A stretch of 64,000 nucleotides of DNA from Sympetrum striolatum (taxonomy: Eukaryota > Arthropoda > Insecta > Odonata > Libellulidae). Numbering within the stretch: position 1 is the first letter of the stretch; every line of letters starts with the position of its first letter. The stretch spans positions 37,109,393 to 37,173,392 of the forward strand of contig OX388350.1 of assembly GCA_947579665.1 (NCBI GenBank). Direction: 5' to 3'. Of this stretch, positions 11,489 to 23,929 are shown in pieces. A model generated the notes under the pieces. That model was not told the origin of the DNA. It saw nothing but the letters and a program-made list of their open reading frames with translations, and searched no databases. Made by a program: the position numbers and the translations under genes.

Positions 11489-11596
11489 AAAATTGGCCTT
11501 TTCTTACAGTAAAATTACATAAAAATTGCCTTTTGTTACAGTAAAATTACATAAAAATTGCCTTTTGTTACAGTAAAATTACAAAAAATGGCATTT
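11489..11596. repeat. 32-bp tandem repeat, about three copies
   Basis: AAAATTGCC followed by TTTTGTTACAGTAAAATTAC recurs with a period near 32 bp. It lies just outside the right end of the 4.8-kb transposon, within the outer inverted-repeat structure. Confidence 0.75.
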
Positions 11597-12473
11597 ATTT
11601 CCTAACATGCCCCCCTAGCTTCCCTGCTTCACTCCATGGACCCGTAAGATTGCATTGCATAAATGATTCCCACATAAACTTCTTCGAATTATAATTGCTC
11701 ACTGATTTTCGGCATAATCACACTTTCCGGTATCTTAAATGCTTCGTATTACATGCTACATTTGATAATATTTGGTGTTTTTTTCGACATTTTCATACTT
11801 CAGTACCTTCCCACCCAAAACCCCTGTTTACTCAGTGCGCCCGTATGCTAGACATTATTTACGAATTTTAGGTTTTTCCGAGACATGAAACTCGACGATC
11901 ACCGCTACATCTGGCGTCAAAACGCCATAACTAAGACTTCAAACATGGTTTCCGGAGGCCATTCCTGTCCGTCCGTCACTTAAATCGAGATATCTCAGTC
12001 ATTATAGTAGGTACTAACTTGCATTAAATATAACTATAAGCCGCCATCTTTGATGTATAATCCCTGAAAATATCATCGAAATCGGGCTAAATCTAGTGGG
12101 GGAAAAAAAAATAATGGCTGACGGTGCCAAACGGCAAATTTACCCCCATAAATTCTATTGTTTTTCTATTAGGCTCAACAAGGGCATGATAATTATAATA
12201 TATTAAGGCTGCAAGAGGTTTTGTACCAGCATAAAAACTATTGTAAAAGAAAGTTTTACAGAGCAATGAGATCACTCTTCTTGACAATTATGTGAAGGTA
12301 AACTTTCCTTTACAAAATAATCAATACTTTTCAGTACTCAGAAGAAACAGTTTAATAAATAAGGCTCTAATAAAATTCAGATTCTTTTACAGTCTCAAGG
12401 ACACGATTGCCAAAACACTGTACACTGTATTTTGATTTTAACCACGTAGAATTATGTATTATCTTTATTTTAA

Positions 12474-12479
12474 GTTTTA
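12474..12479 (-). terminator. Candidate poly(A) signal of the transporter gene
   Basis: AATAAA on the minus strand, about 240 bases after the stop codon of the symporter. It is the nearest clear hexamer, but cleavage was not verified and AATAAA is common in this AT-rich DNA. Confidence 0.4.
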
Positions 12480-12718
12480 AGCCAAGTTGAAATCAACTGA
12501 AGATTTCAGAAATTATGGTTAGATATAAATTAAATAGCATAGCACTGTAATATTATTGTGAATATACCAGATTTATCAGGGGAGGTTGTGTTTTTTAGAA
12601 CTCAAAATTATATTAGTATGGTGAATTTGAAAACAATAATAGGAAATGTCAATGGATGAGACTGCATTTTTTCAGCTTATTTGTTCATATCATTTCACCT
12701 TCCCATCCTTCAATACTG

Positions 12719-15700
12719 TTATGTCTACAGAAAGAAAAGAAAAAAAATATTATGCATTTTTTTACTAGTGTGTATTCTATTCTTTGTGTACACGAATATC
12801 AGTATAGCTCAAATGTTGCAATTTGCCTTAAGAAAATGAATGAAAACACCAAAGAATTGTGTTAAAATTAAAATAGCTACTCACATGTCTGAGGAGATTT
12901 TGCTTTTCCTTCAATTCTGCCTCATTAATTTGAGATTCCACAGTTTTTGGAAGAAAAGAACGCATAAATGGTGCAATGACTTTTGGGTCAACCTTCCTCA
13001 GATCTTGACCTCCAGTGAAATAACTTGCAATAATTCCAACTATTATTGTAGTGAAGCATCCAAATGCAGCATAATACATGTAAGACAGCCGGAAAAGAGC
13101 AAATACCGCCCCATTTTCATCTGAAACAGCACTTTCAATAAAAAAAGTAAATATGAGAAAAAACATTCTTTGGGTAAAATAAACAGGTTACATATACACA
13201 GACTATATATAGCGATGACTTTTGCTACCCTCAGCAGTAGAGTTTATTACTAGAAAGGACAAGTACCTTCTGGTGTGCTGATATAATTTAATACAACATT
13301 AGGAAGAAATACTACTTACTTTAAAAGAGGAGCAATGAATTTTTTGGACAAATGTGAAATTAAGAAATCGTTTTCCATTCACCCTTGAACCAAGGCTGGG
13401 AGATGTTTCAATCACTGAATTTCTTTTGTTGGCTCTACTTTGCTCTTCAAGATATGCTAGGAAATTTTATTACATAATCATTAACTTACTCTTCTTTCAC
13501 ATTATATATAGCAAAAGTTAATGATTCAAAACGGATTTAAATCAGCAAGGATAGCCAAGACCATGTAACACCATGGTGTTTCGATTTTAAGGAATTATTA
13601 CTTCTATCCGGCTTTCTGTAAGAATATGTCCACATGGCCTGTGGACATATGGCCAGTATGGCTTTACCAAAACTACTCCCACTTATATACATATTGTAAA
13701 AATATAATAAATACATTCTGTAGAAAAGATTATAGTAAATACATTACAAATTTAAACTTATTTTTTCAAACAAAAAATTGTTAAAATGCTTTACTCTTAA
13801 TAGATGAATTTCTTCAAATACTTAACCTAAGAGTCCAACAAAATATCATCAAGATAATCCTTCCACAACAACAATTTAGTAGAGCACTGCATTATTTTAT
13901 TTTTCCAAGTAATTTAATTTGAATTATTCACCAAAATTGCGACAAACTTTAAAAAAATCCCTCTTTTGGGAAATTGAATTTAATGATGGGAAGAGAATCA
14001 TTTTGACAGACATTACCTCTAACGATCTACTTACTTATTAAGTTCTTCAGGTACTGATGAGTTTGAACTGCTTAATAAAGTGATGTTTGCAGCAGCAAGA
14101 TATTGGGCTGAGCATCCATCGATGGTAAGAGGCAGTGGAGGATGAGTGATTCGTCCAAGGAATATATAAATTTGTGCACCAAAAACCACAATTCCACTTG
14201 AAACTATTCCAAATATGCCTCCAATAAATGTACCCTATAACATATGTTTGGTCATGGTGGATAGTAATTTTTATGATACAGGTATTTTGTTTATTTTTCT
14301 GAAAACATGAATGTAGAGCTAAGCATCAAGTGTAGGTGTCAAAAGACATAACCATCATATTTTTCCAAATTATTTTTATTTAGTACTACTTTTGTCTGAT
14401 AACAGACATCTTTACGCATTCTATAGTTTCTGCATTTAGAATTCCAGAAGATGACTGTCTAAAACATTCAGCCAAAAGGCTTTTTAGAACCTCATCCCTT
14501 CCATCATTGTTAGTTTTCAAGAGGAAGGAGAAGGAAATGAAGCTTACTAGTCAAGATGGGGAGTGAGGTAGTTTGCCCTCCTTTACCTCAACAACCCAAA
14601 ATGCTATCAGAAAAATAGGTGCACATAAGTGAAAGTATGACAAACACTTTTTGTAGCATAAGGAAGGACAGAACCATTATTCCACATCACTCATGCCTCA
14701 GTAGCTTTCATGGCATCACATCCATGAACAAGGCAACAAAATGTACCTATCATCTACAAGAGTATACATCCCAAGTCAAAAAACAACTGAAGTATATAGA
14801 GAGCATTTACATATGGAAGTTATCTATGTACTTATAAAAAAATAACATTTTCCGTAATGATACGAAGGCTGTTTCCCTTTTTACATTACAGTACTTTCTA
14901 AAAAGTTATCTTGCTTATATTTTGAACCATTACGCCATATTTAAGGTACATCATACAGAATTAAACTTAAATAAGCAAGAAGAAGATGACAAAATAATGC
15001 ATAAAATTTTCTTCGTTATCTTAAATTTCAAAGGAGTATTCTTCACGAAAACTTGAAAAAGCTGCAGCTTACCTTTGAATTAGCCCATGGATACAGTATT
15101 CCAAGATTGAAAATTCCAAAAATTGGCCCATTGGTCATTGACAGTAAACTCATTGCAATCTGGAAAAATAAATTTTAATAGTTTTCTTCAAATAATAAAT
15201 TTGAATGTATATTACAATTGAAACTTATCCTGTATATACCTGTAATAGGGCTCCCAACTGAGCTACAACAAAAGTCATTGCTATACATAGCACTCCATAA
15301 AAGAAAGCTATGATTTTCAGGATTCCAGCAGATGTTGTCTCCGAAAATTTTAGGTTTGGAAAAATGACTCCTTTAACAAAATCTTCAAATGTAGTGGCTG
15401 CCAAGGAATTAAGTCCAGTGGAAACTGAGCTGAAATATAATCATATGTAACAAAAGTTTCAAGGAATGAATATTATTAAGAATCAAAACATATGCACAAT
15501 TTTACGCCCTATGAAATTATTCCTCCATGATATATTAAGCTAAAATGTCATATGTAAACGGAATTATTCAAAATAGTAATCTTGAAATAGGCGGATTTAA
15601 ATGTTGATTTGTATTACTTAAGAAATTAAATTACAAAAATATTATCCAAATGAAACTTTGAGTGTGTTGAAATCATTCTTATTTATTCACCTTAAAGCAG

Positions 15701-18700
15701 CACTAAATATTCCAGCAACAAATAGTCCTGGCATACCAGGGAGGTGACCAGAAGTATCCATTACAAGGAATGGCAGCAACTGATCTGGACTTGTTATTTT
15801 CTAGAGAAAATAAAATTTATAGAGTATGAGGCAATGAAAAAATTTAAACTTATTAAAGTAATGGATCAATTACATAACTGTGGGTTACTGATTCAACTTG
15901 TTTTGTACATGGATAATTTTTTCTTGCCGAGGATCAATTCCAATACATAGGGATTTAAATATCTATCAGGAAAGTTTCCTAATTATCATTATTACACTGC
16001 ACACATCTAATTTTAGGCCAAACTAAAAACTGAATGGGTAGTAAACACACAAACATTAGGGAAAGATGATGAACATCATTGAAATCTTGGCATCAAGCAT
16101 TCTTATTCAATGAAATATTAACTCTACAGCCATTTTCAATAAGTCATTGACACCTTGTAACAAAAAAAAACCTACACAGCAAGCAAATGTCCCTTTCTGG
16201 AAACCTAAATTCTCATAAAGGTGGGTTACTCAGACTGAAAAATTCAGGACAGAGTAACGAATTGATTAAATGACTGAAAGATTTGCCTGTTGATGCAAGA
16301 AATACTTACTTTAGCTTTAATTGGATCACAAGTGTGGTACATTGCATAGGCTATGAGGCCCAGATAGTTTAGAATGGTCACTAAAATGAATACTCCAACT
16401 ATGTAGAATGCTATAGCCCTGTAAAAAGAAGATATAATAACAATACACATATAACTGAAGATAGCATCCATTCAAACATTAATAAATGTATCTAGAAATA
16501 AAAATATTACAAAATTTTGTTAAGAAAATAATGAATAGATATTTCTACTATTACTATCCATGTTACCTACAAGGTGGCTTTTCTTTCAGATGGTAAAGAA
16601 ACATATCTTTGAATCATTGCCTGATGATTGGATACTCCTGATAAACAGTACAAATACCCTCCAAATAGAGTTGTCCATATAGTGTGACGAATTGTAGGAT
16701 TGGGATCTATGCTGTTTAAAGCAAGAATAATTATAACTTTCCATTACTGGTAGTAATAAATAATAAAACGGCTTTATTTGGGCAAGATTGAGGTAGTAAT
16801 TCAGACAAGGATGGCAGTTGATCACTAACTTAAATATTTCAAAGCGACCCCCAGCAGCATTGCGTTCCCAAACCACGTCGAATCCTCCTACGTCTATTGT
16901 GCCTTTGACTGCAACAAATATTATTGCAACATAAACAATAATCATCTGGAGAGTGTCAGACCACACAACTGCTTTCAGGCCTCCCTTAAAAAAAATTAAA
17001 TCTCTGAATTATCATACAATCCATGTTGGTGATATCAGTTTCTAATCCTATTTCTTATAATCAACTCATAGAATAAACTGTGAAAGATGCTTTCTTAAGG
17101 AACTAAATATAGTATTTTTGCCAATAACATGTAAATGTTTTACTTCAATATTTCAGAAATTTTATCATCTCCTCCTTTTTTATGAAACTTTATTTATAAT
17201 GCATATCTGGTAGGAAATGTTTTATTACATATAATTTAATGATTATCTTTCTTCTCTGCAACCAAATAACAGAGCAATATAAAATGGCAATATAGAATAA
17301 ATCCTCTTGGAATCAAAATTCTTATTCACAAAAGATAAAAAGTATTTTGCAAAAAGTACTTATCCTTAAAACAATATTACATAACACTAGTAGATACCAC
17401 ATCCTATTTATTATTTTGGAGGAGAAAGAACTTGAGTACTTTAATTGAGAATAGTGTTAGAAATATAAAGTTAAGTTGATATCACAGGAGCAAATATTGA
17501 ATAGGTAGCTTTATTTAAGCCAAATGCTTGAAAATCTAACAAAAATTTAGCAATGTCGGTGAACTTCCTAAACTAAAATTAAAATCTGTTTGTATTATTG
17601 ATTATGTTGCTCCTAGTTGAATATAAGAGAATTTTAATCCTGCAAACAATTTATGACAATACATTGTAATGCAGTACTTACCACCACAGTGTAGAACATA
17701 CAGACGATGCATACAACAGGAGTAACAATTGAAACACTTATTCCAGTAACTTGACTAAAAACCAAGGCCGGAGAATAGAGAACAATAGGTATGAAGAATA
17801 ACTGAGGATAAAAGACATACAATATTAAAACCAGTGGTATATGCTTAAGCATCATGAACACAATATTTTTTTTAAATAAGCAATATTATGAAATACTGCA
17901 TTATACCCTAAATAGATTTAAATGTGTACGGCAATTCTGCAAGTTTAATTGTGTAGTACATAATAAATGAAAATTATACTAGGCATATCATTGTAAAACA
18001 TCATTTTTACTTACTGAAGTCAGAAAAAATAAGAATGATCCCATAAGTCTTATTTTCTGGTCAAATCTTTTTTCAAGGTACTGAAAAAAAACACTATGAT
18101 ATAATTACAGCAATTATAACATGAGAAATATTAACACAATTCAAGGGATAAATGGCATTCGAATTTTTCTTCAATAAAACCATTTCTGTGCTAAAGTTTA
18201 GCTTATTCATTGCTTGAATTGTTTTCAACCCTTATGCACATTTGATATAGTATCAAGCAAAATGTAATTCTTAGTTAATGAATATCAATATTTTTATTAT
18301 AAATTTGATTAATCGATTTATTAAATATTAGGTAATATAATAAATATGGAGTTTATTACAAAGACTGTGGATTTGATATGGTTCTTTTTAATCTTAATTT
18401 ATAAACTACAAATTTAGATTTTATTACAAATAGGTGAAAATTAAATGGAGTTTTGCAAACAAGATAATTCAATTTTAAAGATATATAAGAATTTATAAAT
18501 GAAACGATAGGAAACTTACTGCATAAGATGAAGTAATCTGAAGATTATAGAAAATTGGCATATAGAGGAAAATTATGGTAATTGCAGAACACATGCATCC
18601 AATAATTAATGGATACTGCTGGGTTCCATAACGGTATACTTCCAAAGGGATTCCAAGCACCATTATACCAGATGTGAAGCTATTTAATAGACATCATACC

Positions 18701-21700
18701 CAAGGATTAAAGAGAAACACAATAAAATTACTTGTTTAAATCAGAATTTTCTGAATAAATTTAAAATTTTTCTTTATAAAACAAATTATATGAAAGGCTA
18801 AAGGTTGATCAGACAGTTAAGTTTTTCAGTATAAAATATGAACTTTTGATCATTTCCTTCTCTATCATTTGATTTGTTTCTATAAGTTTATTTACATGAA
18901 GCTAAGGAATGAATAGTTAAAAATATGGAAATTCACAATATTGAGATCCGATAATTTACACAGCAATTTTGTAAATGTCAACATCTTTCAAGTAAAATGG
19001 ATTTAATCATCTGTCAGAAAAAATAATGCAATTTTTTAAGCCAAAAATGTACATAATGCTGAAGGAATATATTTTTTTAATTGTGTTGATATTATAAGAA
19101 TCATCCAGCAAATGAGTTAATACAGATATATTTTGTGAATAGAAAAGCATTTCAGTGTAGAAAGAAGTAGTTTCCGAAAGTCTCCAGACTCCTTCGACAA
19201 TAACAAAGCATATAATTTCTGTCTTTAATCGCTCAAATGTTTCTTGACAGTAATAGCTAATAGAGCAACTGTTAGCTGTTATCTTAACTCTCATATGTTA
19301 TCCATAAGATTATATTTTATTATTATTTATGGTGGAAGTATGCTTTTACGGTATATAGGTCAATATGATTGCTTCCTTACAGAAGAGATCAAATAAACTT
19401 TAAATTAAGAAATATATTTGATTGTCTTCATGAATGTAAAGAAGGGATAAGATGATAAAAAATAATATGAGTAACCACAAGAAGGGTCCAGAACAAATCA
19501 TGAGCCAATACCTAATTCATTACAAACATTTTATTACCTAAAATGTAAAGAATCCATGGTAGGGAACCCTGAATCTGTATTGTTAAAAATGTAAAGATTG
19601 TTGATATGCTGATAACATTGAAGAGCTGACATTTCATTATTTAATTTCTTTGCTCAATTTATGAAACTAGGTTATCCATCAGAGAAGAGTGTTTTCTGCC
19701 TCAAAATGGCTGACTTGAGGGAAAGAAATTTTTATTTGGTGAAAGGATGTATGTAGGTATAAAAACTCCAAAGACGAGCTATAATGGTAGACAGGAGAAC
19801 AGAAAAATTATTTAATTGCTGAGAAATAATATGAAGTATTTTATTCTAATACTGCATGAGTTGATATAATGATAAGTATATCTTTCATTGGGAGTGGTAG
19901 ACCTAAGATATTCGAGCCATGTGCAGCTTTTGAATTTCTAAGAGTCTATTCCATATGTGTCAAAAGATATTACGATGCATTCAATACTATTCATTTAATT
20001 TCATTAATTTAAGCTATGAGAACCATTGGGAATGTACATTTTACAATTATAGCTTTAGTTAATTGAAAGGCTTTTTCAATCGAGGAAAAATCACTGCTGA
20101 AAGCAATATCATCTAATATTTTTTCCACCCATGTATGCCATCCATTCCATTTCAGTTCCATTTCTAAACTCTTTTAAGATATACTGTATCTGTTCAGAGT
20201 ATAACATTTACTATTTTCCCAAAAGTTTAAGCCCAGAATCATGATTCATGATGCGTGTTATACATATATGTTACATTTTTTATTTGAAATTAATTACATA
20301 AAAAGAATTATATTCTATTTTAACTCAGTTTCAAATATTTTTTTGGGTGTTATATTTTTTCCCAGAAGCCTTGTCTCCTGAAAACAACTTTCTGCGATAC
20401 TTTCCAAAATCATCTTATCTACACTAAAATGTGCACTATAGTCTTCACATGTAAAACATTGCATTTTTCCTGATTATCTACATTAAATAATTTTAATAAT
20501 TAACTGCCTAATAATCACTGTCTTTTGTGGAAACAAGAGTGACAGAGAAGCAAGTATTTGACGAACTACCAATTATGTATTAACACTCAACCGACTTCAC
20601 TTGTATACATGGCACAAATGTGCTTCCATCTGAAATTTTTCTTTGTTAAGAAAAGAACTTGTAAAGGAGATTTTCATCTTAATAAATCATCTTTTACTTA
20701 GCTGATTATAATGATCGACTAGCTTTCATAGTTGTTGGAAGCTGCTATGCAGTGTGTGTAGAGTCTTGACCTTTTTACTTTTAAATTTTAGTTTTTTAAT
20801 TCTAATATCCTTCTTGAAATCATCATTTTTGTTATACTATAATGCATGTTAAACACTGATAATACAACATGGGAGTTCCAGATAAAAAATTTGTTGCCTC
20901 ATCCATAACCAGCAAAAATTTATTCATTCAGCATTGACAATAATTAATTAAAAAAATAAAGGACCTAAGCTTTTTAATTCCCTACCACAAAACTTAAAGA
21001 AAATGACATCTCTTAGGTCATTTAAAAATCATCTAAAAAGGTTTTTAATGTATGAATCACTGTATTCAGTAGATGAGTTTCTCTCCTTTTGTACATACCA
21101 AATTTTGTATTAACCTTCTGAAAGACTAATTTTACCTTTTGTATAGATGTAATTGTATTATTTTTATGACGAAACTATGCAATGTATACAATGCTTATAG
21201 TGAATAAAAAAATAAATAAATGACAAATACTTAAATTTATTATTTATGATTTGTCACCCTAAGTGTTCCAGTCTATCATAAACAAGAAAAATGTGATCTT
21301 CAATCCAACCATACTCTATTACTGTATTTAGAAATACTTTTTATATGAGTAAAAGAAGCAGTTATGGAATAAAATAAAGAAGCTAATGGTTTAAGTTTTA
21401 TCATGGATTAATATATATATTATGAAAGCATATTACCTTGCAGTCAATGACATACCAATGGGAAAAATCCCCATTTTTCTATCTCCCACTAAAAATTCAG
21501 TGGCAGTTCTTTGACGTCCACCAAAACAGGCAAAATATACTCCAATCAATGATGAAGCAAGCAGCATTAGAGCAAATGCAAAATGATCTATCCACCCAAA
21601 ATGATGGAATATGGATTCACTGATTTCATCAGTGCCAATGATAGAAGGACTTGATGCTTCAAGCACATTTTGATCTTCGGTAAATGTGCCATGAGAATAT

Positions 21701-21918
21701 TCAATCGAAGCTGTGGTAGATGTAAGAGAATCAACTACAAAAAAGGTTGCAAATATAAAAATGAATTATTTCCCTTGCAGTAAATGAAGGAATTTATTAT
21801 TATAAGAGATACTGTAATACCTAATACTATAACATAACCTTAAATATGAATGAGATTATTTTAAAGTGGATCATTTCTATAAACATTGATCGATTAAGGT
21901 AAATTTACCTGTAGCCAT
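12719..21918 (-). CDS. Sodium:solute symporter, SLC5 family (monocarboxylate/multivitamin transporter-like), 632 aa, complete
   Basis: Plasma-membrane sodium-coupled transporter of the SSS/SLC5 fold; insect relatives are annotated as sodium-coupled monocarboxylate or multivitamin transporters. Coding exons (minus): 21918-21909, 21734-21437, 18679-18520, 18080-18015, 17801-17682, 16984-16830, 16711-16571, 16418-16310, 15800-15691, 15429-15240, 15159-15073, 14234-14035, 13131-12885, 12724-12719. All borders are GT-AG, the phases agree, and 1899 nt give 632 codons plus TAA. The first exon supplies only ATG GCT ACA G. The N-terminus (about 55 residues) is Ser/Thr-rich, then about 12-13 hydrophobic segments follow. 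Residues 215-223 (YTVVGGLKA) fit the end of the PROSITE sodium:solute symporter signature. [20 protein letters not shown], near residues 285-304, is the conserved family core. Asn532-Ile-Thr is a possible glycosylation site in a late loop. The family is certain, the substrate is not. Confidence 0.93.
13121..13131 (-). other. Competing splice acceptors at transporter exon 13
   Basis: Two AG sites lie 11 bp apart. The upstream one (attgaaag, exon starting 13131) keeps the frame, joining AA+T to give Asn then AVSDENG. The downstream one has a better pyrimidine context (gctgtttcag, exon starting 13120) but would create AAA TGA and stop the protein near residue 550, before the last membrane segment. 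Confidence 0.55.
13624..13650. repeat. 11-bp inverted repeat, 5-nt loop
   Basis: ATATGTCCACA and TGTGGACATAT are perfect reverse complements around TGGCC. Intronic, no known function. Confidence 0.7.
20950..21225 (+). mobile_element. 5'-truncated LINE 3' end in a transporter intron
   Basis: A plus-strand frame (20967-21113) reads [20 protein letters not shown], then LKRFL, then YSVDEFL, then a stop. This is the usual C-terminus of a class of insect LINE reverse transcriptases (LFNSLP..., ...YS-DEFL). It is followed by about 100 bp of 3' tail ending in A-rich repeats (AATAAAAAAATAAATAAA near 21201-21220). Inserted antisense to the host gene in the intron between exons 2 and 3. The upstream part is missing, as expected for incomplete reverse transcription. 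Confidence 0.65.
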
Positions 21919-22000
21919 GCTTTAACCACAGTTCCTACAGCGCTAACTTGAAGTCTCCTTATAATGCATTCATACTTCTGAGATACTTAAGCAAGCTAGG
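21919..22000 (-). promoter_or_regulatory. Sequence just upstream of the transporter start codon
   Basis: The ATG (21918-21916) sits in AAAGCATGGCT, an acceptable insect start context. A TATAAG sequence lies about 40-45 bp upstream on the minus strand. Whether this is the core promoter or a 5' UTR exon preceded by another intron cannot be told. Confidence 0.25.
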
Positions 22001-22251
22001 GGGAAGCTAACATCATGACCTCATTATGTACCAAAACTCCTGTGCAAGCCCAAAACCCAATGATTTATTTCTAGTGATATCATGAATTGCCATAAAAATC
22101 TGAGGCAACAAAATATGCCCGTTTATTGGTAAACAATGACCTAGACGAAATTCGATGCAAAATAACACAGCGTAAGTTTTTAACTTAATGGAGCCTTTGC
22201 AATTCACGTAAGAGCTACCATCATAAATTACTTTTATTGGTCTCATCAACA

Positions 22252-22359
22252 TCATTTTTCAGTCACATCCAAGGCCATTCCGACGGTAGAACGCTTATCA
22301 TCTTCCTCCTCATCGCTCGTAGAAGCTAGAGGTCCATTAGACGTTTCGATCAAAATGCA
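22252..22359 (-). CDS. Possible terminal coding exon of an unidentified gene
   Basis: On the minus strand an acceptor (tttctccag) is followed by a phase-0 frame of 35 codons ending in TGA. It includes TSNGPLASTSDEEEDDKRST and then VGMALDVTEK. The acidic, low-complexity composition is protein-like and unlike the AT-rich surroundings. A minus-strand AATAAA lies 14 bp after the stop (22238-22233). No upstream exon was identified, so it might belong to a gene extending to the right or be a coincidence. No homology is claimed. Confidence 0.3.
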   Translation of the reverse strand, partial: CILIETSNGPLASTSDEEEDDKRSTVGMALDVTEK

Positions 22360-22821
22360 CTGGAGAAATTTCCAAAATACACACTATCCTGTTAATAATC
22401 AATAATAAATGGGAACGCGAGCAAAATATTAACGTAAGATCACATTTGACGAGGAGTCTACGACGAAGAACATAATCAAAGTTATCAGTGTTAGCATAAA
22501 TTAATATCGCGACTATGAAACAAATACTAATCGTAAGTCAACTAAAAGAAACTGGTAAAATTCTACGTGATCTGCAGTTGGAGGAAATTGTGAAGTTGCG
22601 ATTAATTTCAACAAGTATTATAAATATAGATAGATATAAATAGTGCATATATAAGGGAATCTGCTATTAAAGAAATTTTATCAAGTTAGGCTGGCAGGAG
22701 AAGTAAGTGTACGCATTACAATTAAGAACACCGGGAGATCAACAAGTGTTGTGTGGTGCTGCTTCAATACTGTACTTCGAATTTGGGGTTGAATAAACAT
22801 GATCATGCTTACTCAACTCAA

Positions 22822-22869
22822 CAAGCAGATTATTTGTCAAAGTTCGAACTTTGACAAATAATCTGCTTG
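22822..22869. repeat. Perfect 48-bp palindrome
   Basis: Two 24-bp arms with no spacer: CAAGCAGATTATTTG TCAAAG.. is followed directly by its exact reverse complement. Chance occurrence in 64 kb is negligible. No flanking duplication or coding content. Confidence 0.9.
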
Positions 22870-23084
22870 TATCTCAAGATACATAAAATGACACGCAAAG
22901 CGATTACACCACGCTTATTAAGCCCGTATGTACATATTCTCTTTCAAAAAGTTCCCGGAAAAAGTCTTCGGCAATTTTACCAAAATGAGAAGCAATAAAG
23001 TATGATTCCGGTAGCTTTTTGAACCTCCCTCGTATATGAAGGGTACATACTGTAGAGGTCTGCATGGGCCGAAAATTTTAACCC

Positions 23085-23134
23085 AAGCCCGGCCCGGCCC
23101 GTCCGTTGTTGAGCCCGAGCCCGGCCCGGCCCGA
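23085..23134. repeat. GC-rich direct repeat
   Basis: AGCCCGGCCCGGCCCG occurs twice within 50 bp, separated by TCCGTTGTTGAGCCCG. The patch stands out sharply from the AT-rich surroundings and resembles the terminal part of a transposon, but the family was not recognised. Confidence 0.5.
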
Positions 23135-23929
23135 ACGTAGAAACAGTACATTTATTTCACTTCTTCAGCAATGCCAAAATATATAGAAACTAAATTAAAT
23201 GAAAATTAATCAATGATTTCTTATTTTTTTGTCTTAGAAGTTTTAATTTATTTTGTAAGTGATTGTACTGAATAAATGATAAATAAAATAAACAATGTTA
23301 GCAAGTAAATGATAATTTGTTCTGAAAAAAGGACAGTAATTTCATGTCATGATGGTCTTTAGCGAAAAATGTTGTCAAACATATGTCCAGGGGCCTTTTA
23401 TGAAAAAACATATCACTTCATAAGTATCTACATTGCAGTAATTTACATTGTATGATAAGGCTGGTGGTCGCACAACGGCTCCGTCATACTACATAATAAA
23501 CACTTATCTGAATAAGTAAATGCCTAGTAGAAACGTTTCGGTTAATAGATTCTATATTTCTACTCATGAAATAAAATTCCAATATTAGAAGTATACGTTG
23601 CAATAAATAAGGTTAGGTTGCTAGTGACGCTTTAAAATATTGTTCTCCCTTCTATCGGGTTGATCTACACCAGCCGGGCGACTCTCCATAAGGTGGTGGT
23701 GGGACGGATTCTTTTTGTTTAAGTTTCACAGATGGCGTTGTATTTGCATCCTAACGTCAGCTACGCGGTAGCTCGTCTACATCGTAGCGTAGCGTCTTGT
23801 AGCTTTCTAATACGGATCGCGCGGGTATTATAAGAATCGACTAGGGCTTTCATACACCGACGAAATAATATCAAGAGAATAATTTCTTATTATTATTATA
23901 CAGGAACATATGGTTGGTAATGAAAATAT

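Larger units (their letters stand above)
5334..12143. mobile_element. Large inverted-repeat structure, probably a decayed DNA transposon carrying nested insertions
   Basis: The motif TTTGCCGTTTGGCACCGTCA lies at 5339-5358 and, in inverted orientation, ends at 12140. Similarity continues inward in diverged form: both arms have a GCGGCTTA block, and the left arm (ACGGGC..TTGAG..GGGGTGTCGGGTGGG near 5720-5755) matches the reverse complement of 11810-11850. The arms are therefore roughly 350-450 bp each, with many indels. Between them sit a smaller MITE, a 131-bp tandem pair and a 4.8-kb transposon. No transposase assignable to the outer element was found. It could instead be two opposite copies of one MITE family that landed near each other. 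Confidence 0.5.

Noticed and set aside
13317..13451. Possible extra transporter exon (good acceptor cctag and donor gtaagt)
   Set aside because: Entering from the preceding exon in phase 2 it hits TGA after two codons; the transporter reads through cleanly without it. It could at most be an alternative terminal exon.
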